Of a stretch of 64,000 nt of DNA, positions 20,559 to 32,029 are shown in pieces; position 1 is the first letter of the stretch, and every line of letters begins with the position of its first letter. This DNA comes from Deinandra increscens subsp. villosa (taxonomy: Eukaryota > Streptophyta > Magnoliopsida > Asterales > Asteraceae). Made by a program: the position numbers and the translations under genes. The DNA lies in contig JBCNJP010000006.1 of NCBI GenBank assembly GCA_039602395.1, positions 14,496,952 to 14,560,951 of the forward strand. Reading direction: 5' to 3'. Below the pieces are notes generated by a model that was not told where the DNA came from, did no database searches, and was given only the letters and a program-made list of their open reading frames with translations.

Positions 20559-21306
20559 AAAACTTTTCACAATTTTCAAATAAAAGAGAGACATGTGCTT
20601 AAGAGCCCGTCTCTTGATACAAAAAGAAAAAGAAAAAGAAAATTTCTTGTGATAATTTCAGTTCGTAGTCAGTAACCTCTGTTACACTATGAAAATTTAT
20701 CACAAATTCTCAAAGATCTTGTGTTTTGGTGTTCAGCTTCAAGTTCCGGTTCAACCTGTGAGTAAAACAACTTTTGAAACTCACCGAGTGAACTTCAACC
20801 GGAAAAATGTCTTGCAAATGACATGGAAAATGATTTTGAAAACAATTCTTCCAAGCGGAAAAATCATCCGCTTCAAGTTCAGACGAAAGAAATATAGTTT
20901 TTAAAATAAAGGAGAAATGGGTTCCGCTTGAACTTTCGGGTCAACAAAGTCAAAGTCTCATTTAATTACCCGGAAGGCACAACTTTCTAAGCGGATACAC
21001 ATTTATTTACCCATTAAGTTTTTAACTGATTAAAATCCGAGGTTTCAGTAAATTTACTTTTGGATAAAGACATGCTTTAACCAGTTGTACCGTATAACCC
21101 ATAAAGCACCTGTCCCATCAGTTACTGAACCGTCTGTTTTAACTCTCTCTCCTCCACGTCATCACCGAAAAGATAAAAAGCCCTAATTTACCGTCACTTT
21201 CCCCATTTCTCTCAACCCCACTCAGCAATTACTCCCAAATTTTCTCTCAAACTCTCTCCGATAAACCTCCGTTTAACCATCAATCTTCTCAAAACTTGTA
21301 TCAACA
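20559..21306 (+). other. Pol-ORF3 spacer of element H, unit 3
   Basis: Same as 16377-17124, with the AAAAAG stretch, the TTCAASCGGAA words and the CT-rich leader. Confidence 0.6.
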
Positions 21307-24300
21307 ATGGCTCCAAAATCAAAGGCGAGTGGCAAGAAGCCCATCGGTGACTCAAAGTTCCCTGTAGAACACAATTTGGTGGCGTACCTAGAACCCCCAA
21401 GAAAAACTGATATCTACAACGGCATGATAGACTTCATCAAAAGGTCTCACCTTCATCACGTGCTCACTGTTGAAGCAGAAATATTTGAAGAGGTTATGGA
21501 GGACTTCTGGTCTCATGCTAGGGTTACCGAAGGCGAAGATGGTAGTGAAAAGATTGTGTCGAAAGTTCAGGGCACAGAAGTGGAAATTGATGAAGAAAAG
21601 GTGCGAAAACTGTTGAAATTCAGGGATAACGGTGGATATGAAGTAGTCGCCTCCCAGAAATATCTTCGACTGTTCAGGGATATTGGATACGGTGGTTCCC
21701 TGCAAAGCAAAACTATCAAGAAAGGGCAATTACCCTACAAATGGAGGTTCTTGGCCCATATAATTTTGGTGTGCCTATCTCCAAAGAAAGGTGGATTTGA
21801 CGAGCTTGCAAGTGAACAGGCTTCCGCCTTCTATGCTGTGGTAAAAGGTGAAAACTTTAATTTTAACAAACTGATTTTTCAAGCCCTAAAATCCAACATC
21901 CATTCTGAATATATTTACCAGTACCCCAGATTTTTAACATACATTCTTAAAGAAGAGTACCCCTAAATCATCTGGCTTGGTACACTTTTGCAACAAAAAC
22001 TTCTTAATGAGAAAACTTTTTCAAACCTTGCTTTAAACAAGACTGCATTTCTTGGAAGGGACACTGACTATCCCTTACCAATTCTAAGGCAGTTTCCAGA
22101 TGAACCTGCTACTGCTGAGGTTAACCCAGAAACTGTAGCAGCAACTGAGCCTCATGCTCAAGATGACAAATCTATAAACCCAGTAGCTTCGGAACACACA
22201 TTTGTCCCAGCTTCCTCTACTCTCAAAACTTTTCAATCCAAAAAGAGGAAAGCTTCCACAATCACTACCACTGCCACCTCATCATCAACCTCACCTCCTG
22301 TCATTTTTAAAAGACAGAGAAATGTGGTTACTAGGTCTCCTCCACCTAGTCCCACCAACCTAGTCCCACCAACCAACCCGAAGCTTCTAACCCCGTTCAA
22401 GGCAAAAAGCCTAAACGGAAACTGGTTAAATTGGGATTCTCTCTTAGGGATGAACCTTCATTTGAGGGGGAGTCATTAGAAGTAGATGCACAATCCCCAT
22501 CTGAACACTTTTCACCCCTACATCCCCTATCACCTAGGAGTGACAATGCACCCATTCTTGGTTCAAATGAGGGTGTTATTAACTCACCAACCTCATTACA
22601 GGAGAACATACTGATGAACCAGGACACTGTTGCATTGAACCCCCACTCCTCACCGGAGGTGAATCTCAGGAGATCTGAAGAGATTCATGCAGAAAGGGTT
22701 GCTGCTGCCCAAGGATCCCCACTGGATCTTGGTGTTAACAGTAACATCAATAAGACCCAATCTGCGGCAATCTTCTCTGAATCAGCACCTTGAAGTCCTT
22801 TATTGGATCCAAGGGTTGCTGAAACAGATGAAGAGAATCCCTGGTGCCAAGAAGCCGTGGGTACCACTGCTAATCAATCTCGGATTGATAGCTTGGTTTT
22901 GTCCAAGGATACTGGTAAAAAGCCAGTTGAGGACAGTTATACACTACCTGAATTGACGAAACTGTACCTTTCTCTCCAAGCACAGGTTGATACTCTGAAT
23001 GCAACTGTTGCTCATTTGGTGAAAGCTGATCCTACAAACACTGAAGCAGGTCCTTCAAACCCTATCAGAGAAGCTGATGAAGCTGTTATTGCTGATGAAG
23101 CTGATACTGTCAAATTGCGGGAGAAGATGCCCTCAAGGCATGTTATAACTGAAATTGAAGAAGTTGAGAGGATACCGGCTGAAGTTAGAGCCACAGTTTG
23201 TGAAAGAATTGGTGTCAACCCCTTCACTGTAGAAGAAAGTTGGGTGAACATGAAATGCAGCCAACTGATTGCTATTTCTCCTTTTGAGGACCCCAACCTC
23301 ACTGAGCTTGTACAGTCAACCATGCTGATTGCTGGTGCTCTCCCTGAGCACATAAACATGATCACAACACTTCTCAAAGATGTTATCTTTCCGACTGAAA
23401 GAGCCAGTGATCAAGTGGTAGGAAGCATTGCCTCCACTAGCAAGGCAGCCATGGATGTTGAAGAGAGCACTGCACCTGTTGCAGTTGCTTCAGTGACTGA
23501 AGGAGGAGACGAAAATTTGATTGGTGAAGGAGAAGGCACAGAGGTGCTGGAAATAGCTGACAAAGAACCAGAAGTCACCAAACCTCAGGTGGTGACTGAA
23601 GGCCAAATTCATGTTCAACCGGAAGTTCAACCGGAACTTCAACCGGAAACTCAACCGGAAGAACAAATAAGTGAAGGAGCAGAAGACATAGCCGAAACTT
23701 TGATAGCCTTAAGGAGCTCAGAACCAGTTCAAGCGGGAACACCTGTTCAAACTGATATTCCTAAAACCATTCAACAGGTGGTTCAGACTCCTGAAGCTGA
23801 GGCTATAGTTAAAATGGTGGAAAATGCCAAAAGGATAGCAGAAGATGAAAGGCTAGCCAAAGAACTTCAAGAGGAATATGATTTGTATCTGCAAAATGGA
23901 GTGCTTGAGAACTTGCTTGAAGAGGCTAAGACAAGATCTTTCAACTGGAGACTAAAGGACTACAATTTGGATGCAGTGACTGAAACTGATAGGCTGAGGT
24001 TGATTTCCATTGCCTCTCAATTGCCTACCAGGTTGACAAAGAATGTAAGATTTACATTCTGCCGAAAAAGGTACAAAGGGCTCTTGTGGTTAGAAATTTA
24101 AAGACAGAGGAAGAGGTAGCTCAGATGCAAGTTAGAGAACTTTGCAGCTTAATTGATACTATCTTTTATGAGCTTAAAGGAGAGATAGCTGCTGTTAATC
24201 CTAACTTGGTGATGCCTTCACCTTCATAGCTCATCTCAGGTACAACAACAAATGGAGCGAAATGGACTGGGAATCTTTCAAGCATGTGAAGGTGACCAAA

Positions 24301-24434
24301 CCAAATTCAAAAGAGCTTTCTCGAAACCTTGATGCCAACATCATAACCACTAACAAGTAGGATAAGGAGAAGAAGATTTTTGGGTACAAGTCAATTTTTG
24401 AAGATAAACATTGGAATTTGACAGCATCAGCTTA
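21307..24434 (+). pseudogene. Element H ORF3, longest copy, broken
   Basis: This copy shows the full extent of the ORF. Frame 1 runs 21307-21966 to a TAA, then stays open to about 22420. A frame change near 22400-22430 leads to a second frame (22431-24101) with one TGA at 22791-22793. Another frame change near 24045 carries the tail to about 24230. Seen in order: basic N-terminus; a conserved region shared with element A ORF3; a Ser/Thr/Pro-rich middle; a helical region (22940-23030); a Glu-rich stretch with VQPE repeats encoded by back-to-back CAACCGGAA words (23610-23665); and a coiled coil (about 23810-23940). The last 200 bp before the purine tract still resemble coding sequence. There is no signal peptide. 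Function unknown. Confidence 0.7.
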
Positions 24435-24443
24435 GGGGGAGAT
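24432..24443 (+). other. Polypurine tract of element H
   Basis: TTAGGGGGAGAT lies immediately before the TG of the LTR. The position and sequence fit the plus-strand primer. Confidence 0.85.
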
Positions 24444-25108
24444 TGTAAGGAATATTGCACTTGGAAGATTTCCGGCTGAATGCCAATTTTGTTATGTTCA
24501 GGCTGAAGTTGAAGTTGAAGCGGAATTCTCACTTCAAGCGGAACTGGCAGTTCAAGCGGAAAGAAGCAGTTTTGTCCTTTAGCGAATATTCTGGGTGAAC
24601 TCGATTATCTACCAGATAATGAGTTCAACCGGACTTTTCCTGAGATGTCTTTTCAGCAAGTCTAATCCTGCAAAAGTTTCCCGTATGCTTCTATATCTGA
24701 TTCAAGCCGCTCTCCTAAAGTAGTATGTTGCTGCAAACACGCAAGATATTCCAATTGCCGATGTTTATTCTTTTGGTAGTTTGTATTTGACTTTTTAGTT
24801 TACGATCTAGATTAGATCGCATGACATTAATGGTTGTCATTGATCTCATCAGCACTATATATAGCATAGTTAGCTCTCAGTACACAACACCTTGAACAAC
24901 TTGTAATAGTGTAGCTTTGAGTTAATGCAAATAGTGCCGAGTATTTGATACTTTGTTATTACTATCTTTCTGCAAATCAAGCATTTACATTATACACAAG
25001 AACTAAATATTGCTTAAGTAAAGTGAAATATAACTTTAATTCCGCAGGGTTATATTTGCAAGTAAAGGGCTTTGTTTTAGTTTAACTCTAACTAATAACG
25101 ATCCTACA
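24444..25108 (+). repeat. Element H 3' LTR
   Basis: 665 bp from TGTAAGGAATATT to CGATCCTACA. It has a TATATATA box near 24855, AAGCGGAA/TTCAACCGG words at 24515-24640 and a matching homologous LTR on the other strand at 44298-44938. The left LTR is outside the window. Confidence 0.88.
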
Positions 25109-26908
25109 GTTGGTTTGATTACTAGTGAGTATTCAATTGGTGGTTCAACATTGTTGTAACCAATACCAGCTTTACCATACATTCCTCCCATCCATAACTT
25201 CTCAGCCTTTCTATTTGCAGTTTGAAATTTCTCACAAGTGAACAAAGCATCTTTTAACTTGATTTCAAGAACATCAACCTCAGCCTTAGCATCTTTTGTT
25301 TCATTTCTTAATTTCTCAAGTTTGGACAGCAAATCATCAAGCTGTGTTTCAAGAACTGAGTTGGTTTGTTTTAACTATTCATAATCTTTGGTTAAATTTT
25401 CAATCTTTAAAATGTAAGATGATTCAGTTTTCTTAAAACATTCCTTTAACTCATTTAGGTTTGAAACTTCATCAATCAAATCAGTGTTGTGATTTCTGTA
25501 CTTTGCCACTTGTTCAATGCAAGCAGGGTTGCATAGGTTTTCTAAAACCTTTTCAGGAATAGAATTTACCAGATCTGAAGTGGAGTCCTGTTTGGCCATC
25601 AAAGCATGATTTATTGGCTCAAACTCAGCAATAAATTCTTCCCATTCAACACATGAGGTTTGATTGGTAACAGCAGCAACCACATTCTGGTGGTTTTGAC
25701 TTCCGGCTGGTTTTGGTGGGGTGGGTTGATGACCTGAGTTGTGACCAGAATATTTGTTGTTAGAATTGTTTCCACCATGATTTTTCATTTGGACATGACC
25801 CTGGTTCTGTCCTTCTCTTCTTGGATGTGGGCATTCTCTTGCAAATTGACCAAGTTGGTGACAGTTGTAGCATTTCACCTTGCTCTTGTCTAGGCCTATA
25901 TGAGCACCTTTTGCTCCCTTGTAGGTTCTACCAGTTCTTTTGTAAAACCTTTGAGCCCTGACAGACACCATAGCAAGTTGAGTCAAGATATCCATTTCTT
26001 CCAAATCATCAGCACCTATACACTCAAGATCTTCACGAATGAAACCTTGGTATGAGTCAGTTGCTACATGAGCATTGTGAGAGTTGTCAAACGTGTTTGA
26101 AAAACTCTCTTGACACCTTGGTGTCTTAGGGAAACTGACAATAGGTGACTGGTATGATGATGAGTTTGAAGATCTTTGATTGTGAAAATCGGTAGTTACT
26201 AGTGCAGTTGAAAACAGCTGAGTTGACTCAGAAGATGAGTTTTGTTTAAGGTTTAGTTCCATTTCATAAGCACTGAGTATGCCATGTAGTTCACTAAGTC
26301 TCATCTTTTTCAAATTATTACATTCCCTGATGCTAACAGTGTAAACTGTCCACACAGAAGGCAAGGAACGTAAAAAAATTTTGTTTACATCTACCTGGTC
26401 TAGTTTTACATCTACCTTTTGTAGTTCATCAAGTAGGGAAACAAATCTTAAGTACTGGTTTGTCATTGGTTCACCACTTTTGAAAGTAAAGTTCTCATAT
26501 TTCTGTTTTAAGACATCTTTCTTGTTTTCTCTTACTTCACTGTTTCCTTCATACATTTCACTTAAGGCATTCCACAGGTCAAATGCAGTTTTGTATCCTT
26601 TAAACCCACTTAAAATGGAATTAGGAAGTGCAGCCTGTAGAGTCCAATATGCCTTATTGTCAAATTCGAGAGCATCATAGTCAGAATCAACATATTTATC
26701 TAAAGGTTTAGGTATTTTGACTTCTGCATCATCAGCAGATGCAACCATGGGTGAGTAAGGTCCTTCAGTAAAAGAATTCCATATATGACGGTCTAAAATC
26801 CTAACAAAACCCTTCCATCCTGAGTGTCCAGGTACTAAAGTCATCAGGAGTGAACATTGGTGGTTTGTTGGCACTACCGTTTGAAGATCCTAAACTTAGG
26901 TTACTCAT
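25109..26908 (-). pseudogene. gag: Element F gag, frameshifted and truncated
   Basis: The natural start is the ATG at 26906-26908 (MSNLSLGSSNG). A one-base frame change near 26815 moves the reading into the 499-codon frame (26874-25375). After a stop at 25375, coiled-coil sequence continues to 25109, where the H LTR begins. Seen: a UBN2-type capsid region (LYDxW-like FSTWTLRMEGF, then LRSLPSVWTVY), a zinc knuckle CYNCHQLGQFAREC in which the usual His is Gln, a Cys/Pro motif (NLCNPACIEQVAKYR) that matches one in the element A gag, and a coiled coil. The His-to-Gln change, the shift and the stop all say it is inactive. Confidence 0.82.
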
Positions 26909-27007
26909 TTTGAAAACTTTTAGAAAGAAAATAATAACAAAGCTTGTAAAGTAGGCAAGTAGAGTATCGACGTTGAAGCACTGAAAGTCTTCAAAGTGGG
27001 AGCCAAA

Positions 27008-27019
27008 GCTCTGATACCA
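27008..27019 (-). other. Primer binding site of element F
   Basis: TGGTATCAGAGC on the minus strand, two bases from the LTR end at 27022. Confidence 0.85.
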
Positions 27020-27021
27020 AT

Positions 27022-27608
27022 TGAAAAGCCGAGGTGGTGGGCAAATACCTTGGTTGCGGAAGCGGATCGAGTCTTTGTGTAACTTGTTTTTGTAGAAACA
27101 AATGAACACCCGGATATGAACACAATGGTGTTTGAGATGTGATGATGATGATGAGCAAAGCTAGTAAAACATGGATAGATGAAGAACAACATAGCTAGTA
27201 AAACACGGATAGATGAAGAACAACATAGATAGATAATCGAATGATTACATTTTACCTACCCCACGCATCCCGGGTATCATGAACTTACTAGGTGAGTTCA
27301 TGAACCCTTACAAGCTTCAAATAACCATGACTAACTCTCTCTACACTCATACATACATCATCAAGTCTTTCACAATGAAAGACTTACTATATATACTACA
27401 AGACTCACTAAGGGCATAATAGTAAAATACTAACTAGTGACAATATTTAAACAATAAATAATATTCACTAGAGCCGCTTCTTTGTTGAGTCGTGTTGTCT
27501 TGAGTTGTCATGTTCTTCACCGTGTTGTAGGACGGTATATAATAAGTGGTCGTTGAATATTAATCACATCTATCCAATCTTGTTGGCTCGGTATCTCGAT
27601 TCCCAACA
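27022..27608 (-). repeat. Element F LTR
   Basis: 587 bp; on the minus strand it runs from TGTTGGGAATCG to GGCTTTTCA. A TATATATA-type box lies near 27392. A 33-bp direct repeat (GGATAGATGAAGAACAACAT, 27173 and 27206) sits in the LTR. It is flanked by a PBS on one side and a purine tract on the other (see findings). Confidence 0.8.
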
Positions 27609-27913
27609 ATCTCCCCTTATTTGGTAGATGGAATACTCAACACTTGTGACATTGATTCTTGTATTCTTGTAACTTGACTTCAAGGTGACCCTCATTTCTC
27701 CTTTTTGAAGCTCCCCCTACAATAAACATCTTCTAGCCCGAAACCAAAGACTATAAATGTATAGGGTGTTTACAAAACTCAACACAATGGCTAACTACTT
27801 GAGGATTGAATCATAACTCAAGTGAGCCAATATTGTTGAAATACAAAATCAATGTTTTCCACATAGACAAACCACTTATTTTGTGCTATTAACCTTGCCT
27901 TGATTTTTACCAT
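27609..27913 (-). other. Retroelement 3'-end-like sequence with purine tracts upstream of the F LTR
   Basis: On the minus strand AAATAAGGGGAGAT abuts the LTR start and a second tract, TAGGGGGAGCTTC, lies near 27705-27720. This is what the inside of an element looks like just before its 3' LTR, so a second F-type copy probably lay here. It is cut at 27914 by a Helitron terminus. Confidence 0.6.
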
Positions 27914-27950
27914 AACTAGTATGCAGGCCCGTGCGATGCACGGCCGGGGG
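27914..27950 (-). mobile_element. Helitron 3' terminus (minus)
   Basis: On the minus strand a hairpin, CCGTGCATCGCACGG, is followed by GCCTGCATACTAG and then host T. CTRR end, GC hairpin about 10 bp inside and T after the end match Helitron 3' rules. The matching 5' TC end was not found; the element lies somewhere in 27914-28723. Confidence 0.6.
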
Positions 27951-28723
27951 GAGCTTTGGCCGACCCTAACATGCTCAGTATGTTTGTATACATGAAATGG
28001 TTTTGATCACACCAGTGCTTGAGAAAAACATAACAATGTAAGTAAAGAAGGTCTCTAACTATTTTTTTGGCATTAGCAATAGTCATATATTCAATGTATT
28101 TGCTAAAGGTAATATACACCATCCATATATAATTAGGAAAACAGTTGTAGGTCTAAGTTGTAGAAGTAAGATAGAAAGAGATAGGTTTGTCAAAGTTTAT
28201 CAGTTTCATGAAAACAAACCAACATATAGTAACAGACATGATACAGGGCAGTTCCATCCAGCTGGGCACGTTCCTCATCAAGTTGGAAGTGTAGCAACTT
28301 GTGTCGAGGAAGGCCCGTTGTCTGGAAGAGTGTTGCCCAGACTGCTTTCATCCTTAATCGATTATATCCATAATCGTCTTCTAATCTTCTTTAATATCAT
28401 CATGTTTGATTTCTTTTCTTACGTAAACATAACAAAAGGATTAGTATTACAGTGGCGGATCCAGGATTTTCAGTCAGCGTGGACAAAATCTAGGTTGGTT
28501 AAAACAACTCGACCAAAATATTTAAATCGGGTTGATGAAAGAAAATTAGTTGGGGAAAACACTCCAAACAAACATGTATATGCTTGTATAGATAGTTACA
28601 TATAAGCAACGTAGTTTTTTTTTCTTAAAAAGTTTCTAATTAACAGTAAATAGTAATTCTAAACTTTTTGACATTTGTTTACTTTAATTAAAACACTTTG
28701 TTTTGAAGATTGATACATCTTAA
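27951..28723. other. Probable body of the minus-strand Helitron; no intact gene
   Basis: No ORF here is convincing. A 100-bp stretch at 28240-28340 reads on the minus strand as a coding-like string (HFQLDEERAQLDGTALYHV) and may be a captured exon of an unidentified gene. CAGTGGCGGATCC at 28451 resembles the end of a dispersed plant repeat. Confidence 0.3.
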
Positions 28724-28760
28724 TCTTAACTATATAATAAAAGAAAAATTGCCCCAACAT
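28724..28760 (+). mobile_element. Candidate Helitron 5' terminus (plus)
   Basis: TCTTAACTATATAATAAAAG after host A. TC start followed by an AT-rich TATATAATAAAAG stretch is common at plant Helitron 5' ends. If real, the element could run to the hairpin plus CTAG at 40050-40065, about 4.8 kb after removing three later insertions. Confidence 0.4.
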
Positions 28761-29994
28761 TTTGGACACAAAAATGCCACATGTCATGCCCACAACCTCT
28801 CTTATTTAAAATCTCCGCCCAAAATCGAGGACCATTGGGGCCAAAATATTTACGCGGATCTTTTACTATAGGCCGACCCATATTCACACCCATTTTTGTT
28901 CATTTACTCCATCTAATAAAACCCTACCTACAAACCTACAAACACCGCTCCCATTCTTCACATCGCAAACCCTAACGTGCTCCCGTTCGTAATCTACTTC
29001 ATCACGCTGCAATCCGTCTCAAGGTATTCAAAATCTTCTGATTTCTTTTTAACAATCATCTGTTCATCCTTTCGATTTTATGTGTCGTATTTGCTGATTG
29101 ATTGTGTTTTTCTTTTCATCAGAAAAATCACATCCTATTCCTGTCGTCGTGGACTTTTTGGAATCCAAACATCTTTACAACTTCAGATACAGGTATCTTT
29201 ACATTGTAAACATGTTTCAAGATCTTTGTTCTAAATTTTTTATGTCGAAACCAAAACCATACGTTTTCTGTTCATTGATTAACCTCATGATTAATAGGAG
29301 GTTTTTGTTAATGATAATGTTAATGTATAAAAACTAAGTGGTTTTTAATTACTTCTATTTGGATTTAGAGCTTTACTTTGTTATTGACATCAAGAAGTTT
29401 TTTTTCATTTTCAAGTACTGTCGCATAGATTATTTATTATTGTTTCATATTTGTTGAAAGGTCTATATACGAAAATAACCACTATCATGTTCTTTTCGTT
29501 GTTTTGTATCATTGTAGGATGAAGATGTTGTAGTATGTTTGATTACTTTGTATAAGCTACATATGTTCTTTGTTTGTGTTTAACTTTGTAATCCAAATTG
29601 ACTATTACTCTTCAGGTACACAGAAATGGTTGATGCTGTCATTAGAACTCAAGCAGAGAAATAGCAACAAGGTAGTGAGTCTTAAGGAAATGAATCTACC
29701 TTATTCAGTTTTTGTATTGGAATACTATTTTGGGGCAAGGTTTAGAAGCTGCAGAAGAAGCACAGTTTAGAAGCCAATTTGGGGCACGGTGGACCTGCCC
29801 TCAGTCAAATACTTTAACAAAATAGATTTGTAGAAAAATGGAAGCGTGCATGAGTCGTTGATGGTAAAAGTTGAACAATCTTCAAGGGACACCATGGCGA
29901 TCATGTCTATTCTAGATAGCCGTCCGGTATGCCTTCTTAAACTCTTAATTCATCATTTCCGTCGATTGTTTTAATTCGAGCTTAGCAAATCATC
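28761..29994 (+). other. UTR/intron-like sequence in the candidate Helitron
   Basis: It contains AACCCTAA-type leader sequence (28920-28975), then a CAAG|GT donor-like site near 29020 and T-rich intron-like stretches. Short ORFs (28977-29234, 29570-29770) have no recognisable domain. It may be captured 5' UTR and intron sequence of an unknown gene. Confidence 0.3.
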
Positions 29995-29999
29995 AGGAA
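29995..29999. repeat. Target site duplication of element B (left)
   Basis: AGGAA here and at 35270-35274, each directly against an LTR end. Confidence 0.92.
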
Positions 30000-30350
30000 T
30001 GAAAATGCGTGAGCATTGGATCGTCTACTCGATCTATCTAATCGGACATCGAAACGTAATTAAACGACTGTTTTATTGATCACATAAGAAGCAACGAGTA
30101 CAATCTGACTCTTAGAAACTGACACAGAGAAACACCTTAGTCACACACACTTAAGGAAATCTCACACGCTCAGAACTCTGCTTATTACAAAGACCAAACA
30201 TCTATTTATACCCGCTGGTCCGAGCTTCGTCCGAACCTCAGGTTCGGCCAGTCCGAACTCCAGGTTCGGACCCAGATCGGCTAGACCTAATTTGACTTGA
30301 TCTTATTCTTTGTTTGATACTTCATACGACGCACATTCCAGGTATCAATA
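30000..30350 (-). repeat. Element B LTR (sense 3' LTR, left)
   Basis: 351 bp starting TGAAAATGCGTG. It has a TATAAATAG box on the minus strand near 30205-30215 with CCGAAC/GTTCGG words directly upstream (30220-30275). It carries about 22 bp (a CCGAACT-word segment) that the right LTR lacks. Confidence 0.9.
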
Positions 30351-30360
30351 AACTCCCCCT
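30351..30360 (-). other. Polypurine tract of element B
   Basis: AGGGGGAGTT on the minus strand, directly before the LTR. Confidence 0.8.
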
Positions 30361-31130
30361 CGTCGTGTGCAGTATCTCTTCTATCTTTTCAACATCATCA
30401 AATCTGTATCTTCAATCAAGCTCCCCCTCAAGTGTAGAACTCGTTTGTCCAATGAGATGAATCTTCGAACAAACTCCTCCTCAACTTGATTGTAGCCTAA
30501 TCTTGAATACTTGACGACGTTCCGTGTATCTCTGGTCTTTATCAAACGCTTCAGAAGACTTGAAGTGATGATATCTTGCACAAAGCAACCTGCTCAAACA
30601 TTTAAATATACTTGGCGCAAAACGTCACTCCAAGATATGATTTTGAAAATGATTTGTATCCCGCGTTAATCAGATCGAAAATAAAGCAGAAACAAAAAAA
30701 TTTTGATTTTTCAAAGTTTATGCTAAAACACACCGAAAATCTTTTTGTTCTTTTCTGAAATGAAATGAAATTGCAATACAGAATCAAACACTATTTTTGG
30801 TATGATAAAGATCACTATATGGGATCATATTGAACATAACGCACTGAACTGCACTTCAATTTCAATTAATCGAAGCACATAAGTCATGCTGATTGCTGAT
30901 ATAATTTGTCCAACTTAAACTCAGGCAGAATCATACTCATAACATCTGGATATGTTAAGGTATTGATTTTATTTGCTTTGAGCAGTGTATCCCGCACTAT
31001 TAGACATAATCAGACATTTTCAGTGTTTCTTTTCTTTTTCCTTTTTGTGTGACAGCACTTGTGATTTTTCACAATGCATAATATTTTCATGATATAGTCA
31101 ACTGTGTTCCATGCAAAAAGAAATAAGAAC
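30361..31130 (-). other. Noncoding 3' region of element B
   Basis: A further AGGGGGAGC tract lies at about 30420-30430. No coding sequence is supported. It corresponds in order to 49600-50350 of element C. Confidence 0.5.
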
Positions 31131-31363
31131 GTTAAATCATATACCTTAAGGTCGCTCTTTCGATACGCAGATAAGGCCTCGGATTTAACAAAAAAAAAAT
31201 AAGCTTGAAATTGTATAACCCAACAACAATCAGGTCGGTACTTCCGTACACGCAGAGAAAGTCCGATGAGTTATACGAAACACCAAAGAAAATAAAGCAG
31301 AACGTCAAACGAACAATGATCAGGTCGATCTTTCGATACACAGAGAAAGTCCGATCGTTTGAC
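31131..31363 (-). other. Three-hairpin 3' module of element B
   Basis: Arms: GTTAAATC/GATTTAAC (31131, 31182); GTATAAC/GTTATAC (31213, 31270); GTCAAACGA/TCGTTTGAC (31304, 31355). The cores resemble those in A and C. The same three arms occur in the same sense order in C. Confidence 0.78.
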
Positions 31364-31439
31364 AAAATAAAGAAAATCAAACAAGTTTAAATCTTTGCAA
31401 AATGAACACATGTATACACAGTGACTTCTCATTTTGAAT

Positions 31440-31830
31440 TTCACACTTATTTTTCTTTTTGTGTCATGAAATATGCATCAAGATGTTATCCACATGGTCA
31501 AGCATTAGTATTTAGTGTATATCACATCTGAATACTTTCTGATTTGCCGAGCCTACCAAGCATATCAAACAACGATCTTATGGCTCTTTCATCTACTCTA
31601 TCCATGAGTTAGATACGTAAGCCAATGTACCATCATTTCCCAATGATCAATTTCCCACAATTTTATATATTTGGCATGTATTCACCATCCTTCATTATAT
31701 ATTTGGCATGTATTCACTTTCTCCCCATAACATGAATTTTCTCAATTACTCCCCTTACGTACAATTCTCCCCCTAAAAATGAAAAGTCTATTTTTGGATT
31801 TTCATTTTACACAAAAATGAGACTCTATTT
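31440..31830 (-). other. Conserved 3' block with internal purine tract, element B
   Basis: On the minus strand ATGAAAATCCAAAAATAGAC is followed by TTTTCATTTTTAGGGGGAG (31763-31806), plus a GGGAAATGATGGTACA word (31624-31650) that C repeats at 49044-49065. Confidence 0.6.
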
Positions 31831-32029
31831 TTTGGGTTTTTGAGAAAAAACATGTAAGCAAAGAAAATTAATCAATCAACACGGATATTTTTTTTTCAGT
31901 TTTAGAATTCAGAATTTGCAGATTAGAAATATGTATCATGAAATTTAAATTAAGCAGAATACTCCTCCATCAACAACTTTGCAATCATCGATAGGTCTTC
32001 TAGAAGTACCTGCACACTAGGCAAACTAA

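Larger units (their letters stand above)
17829..22010 (+). repeat. Tandem unit 3 of element H (4182 bp)
   Basis: Same content as unit 2. At 22010 the sequence continues naturally into the rest of ORF3 (GAAAACTTTTTC onward) instead of jumping back to integrase, so this is the right-hand end of the array. Confidence 0.93.
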
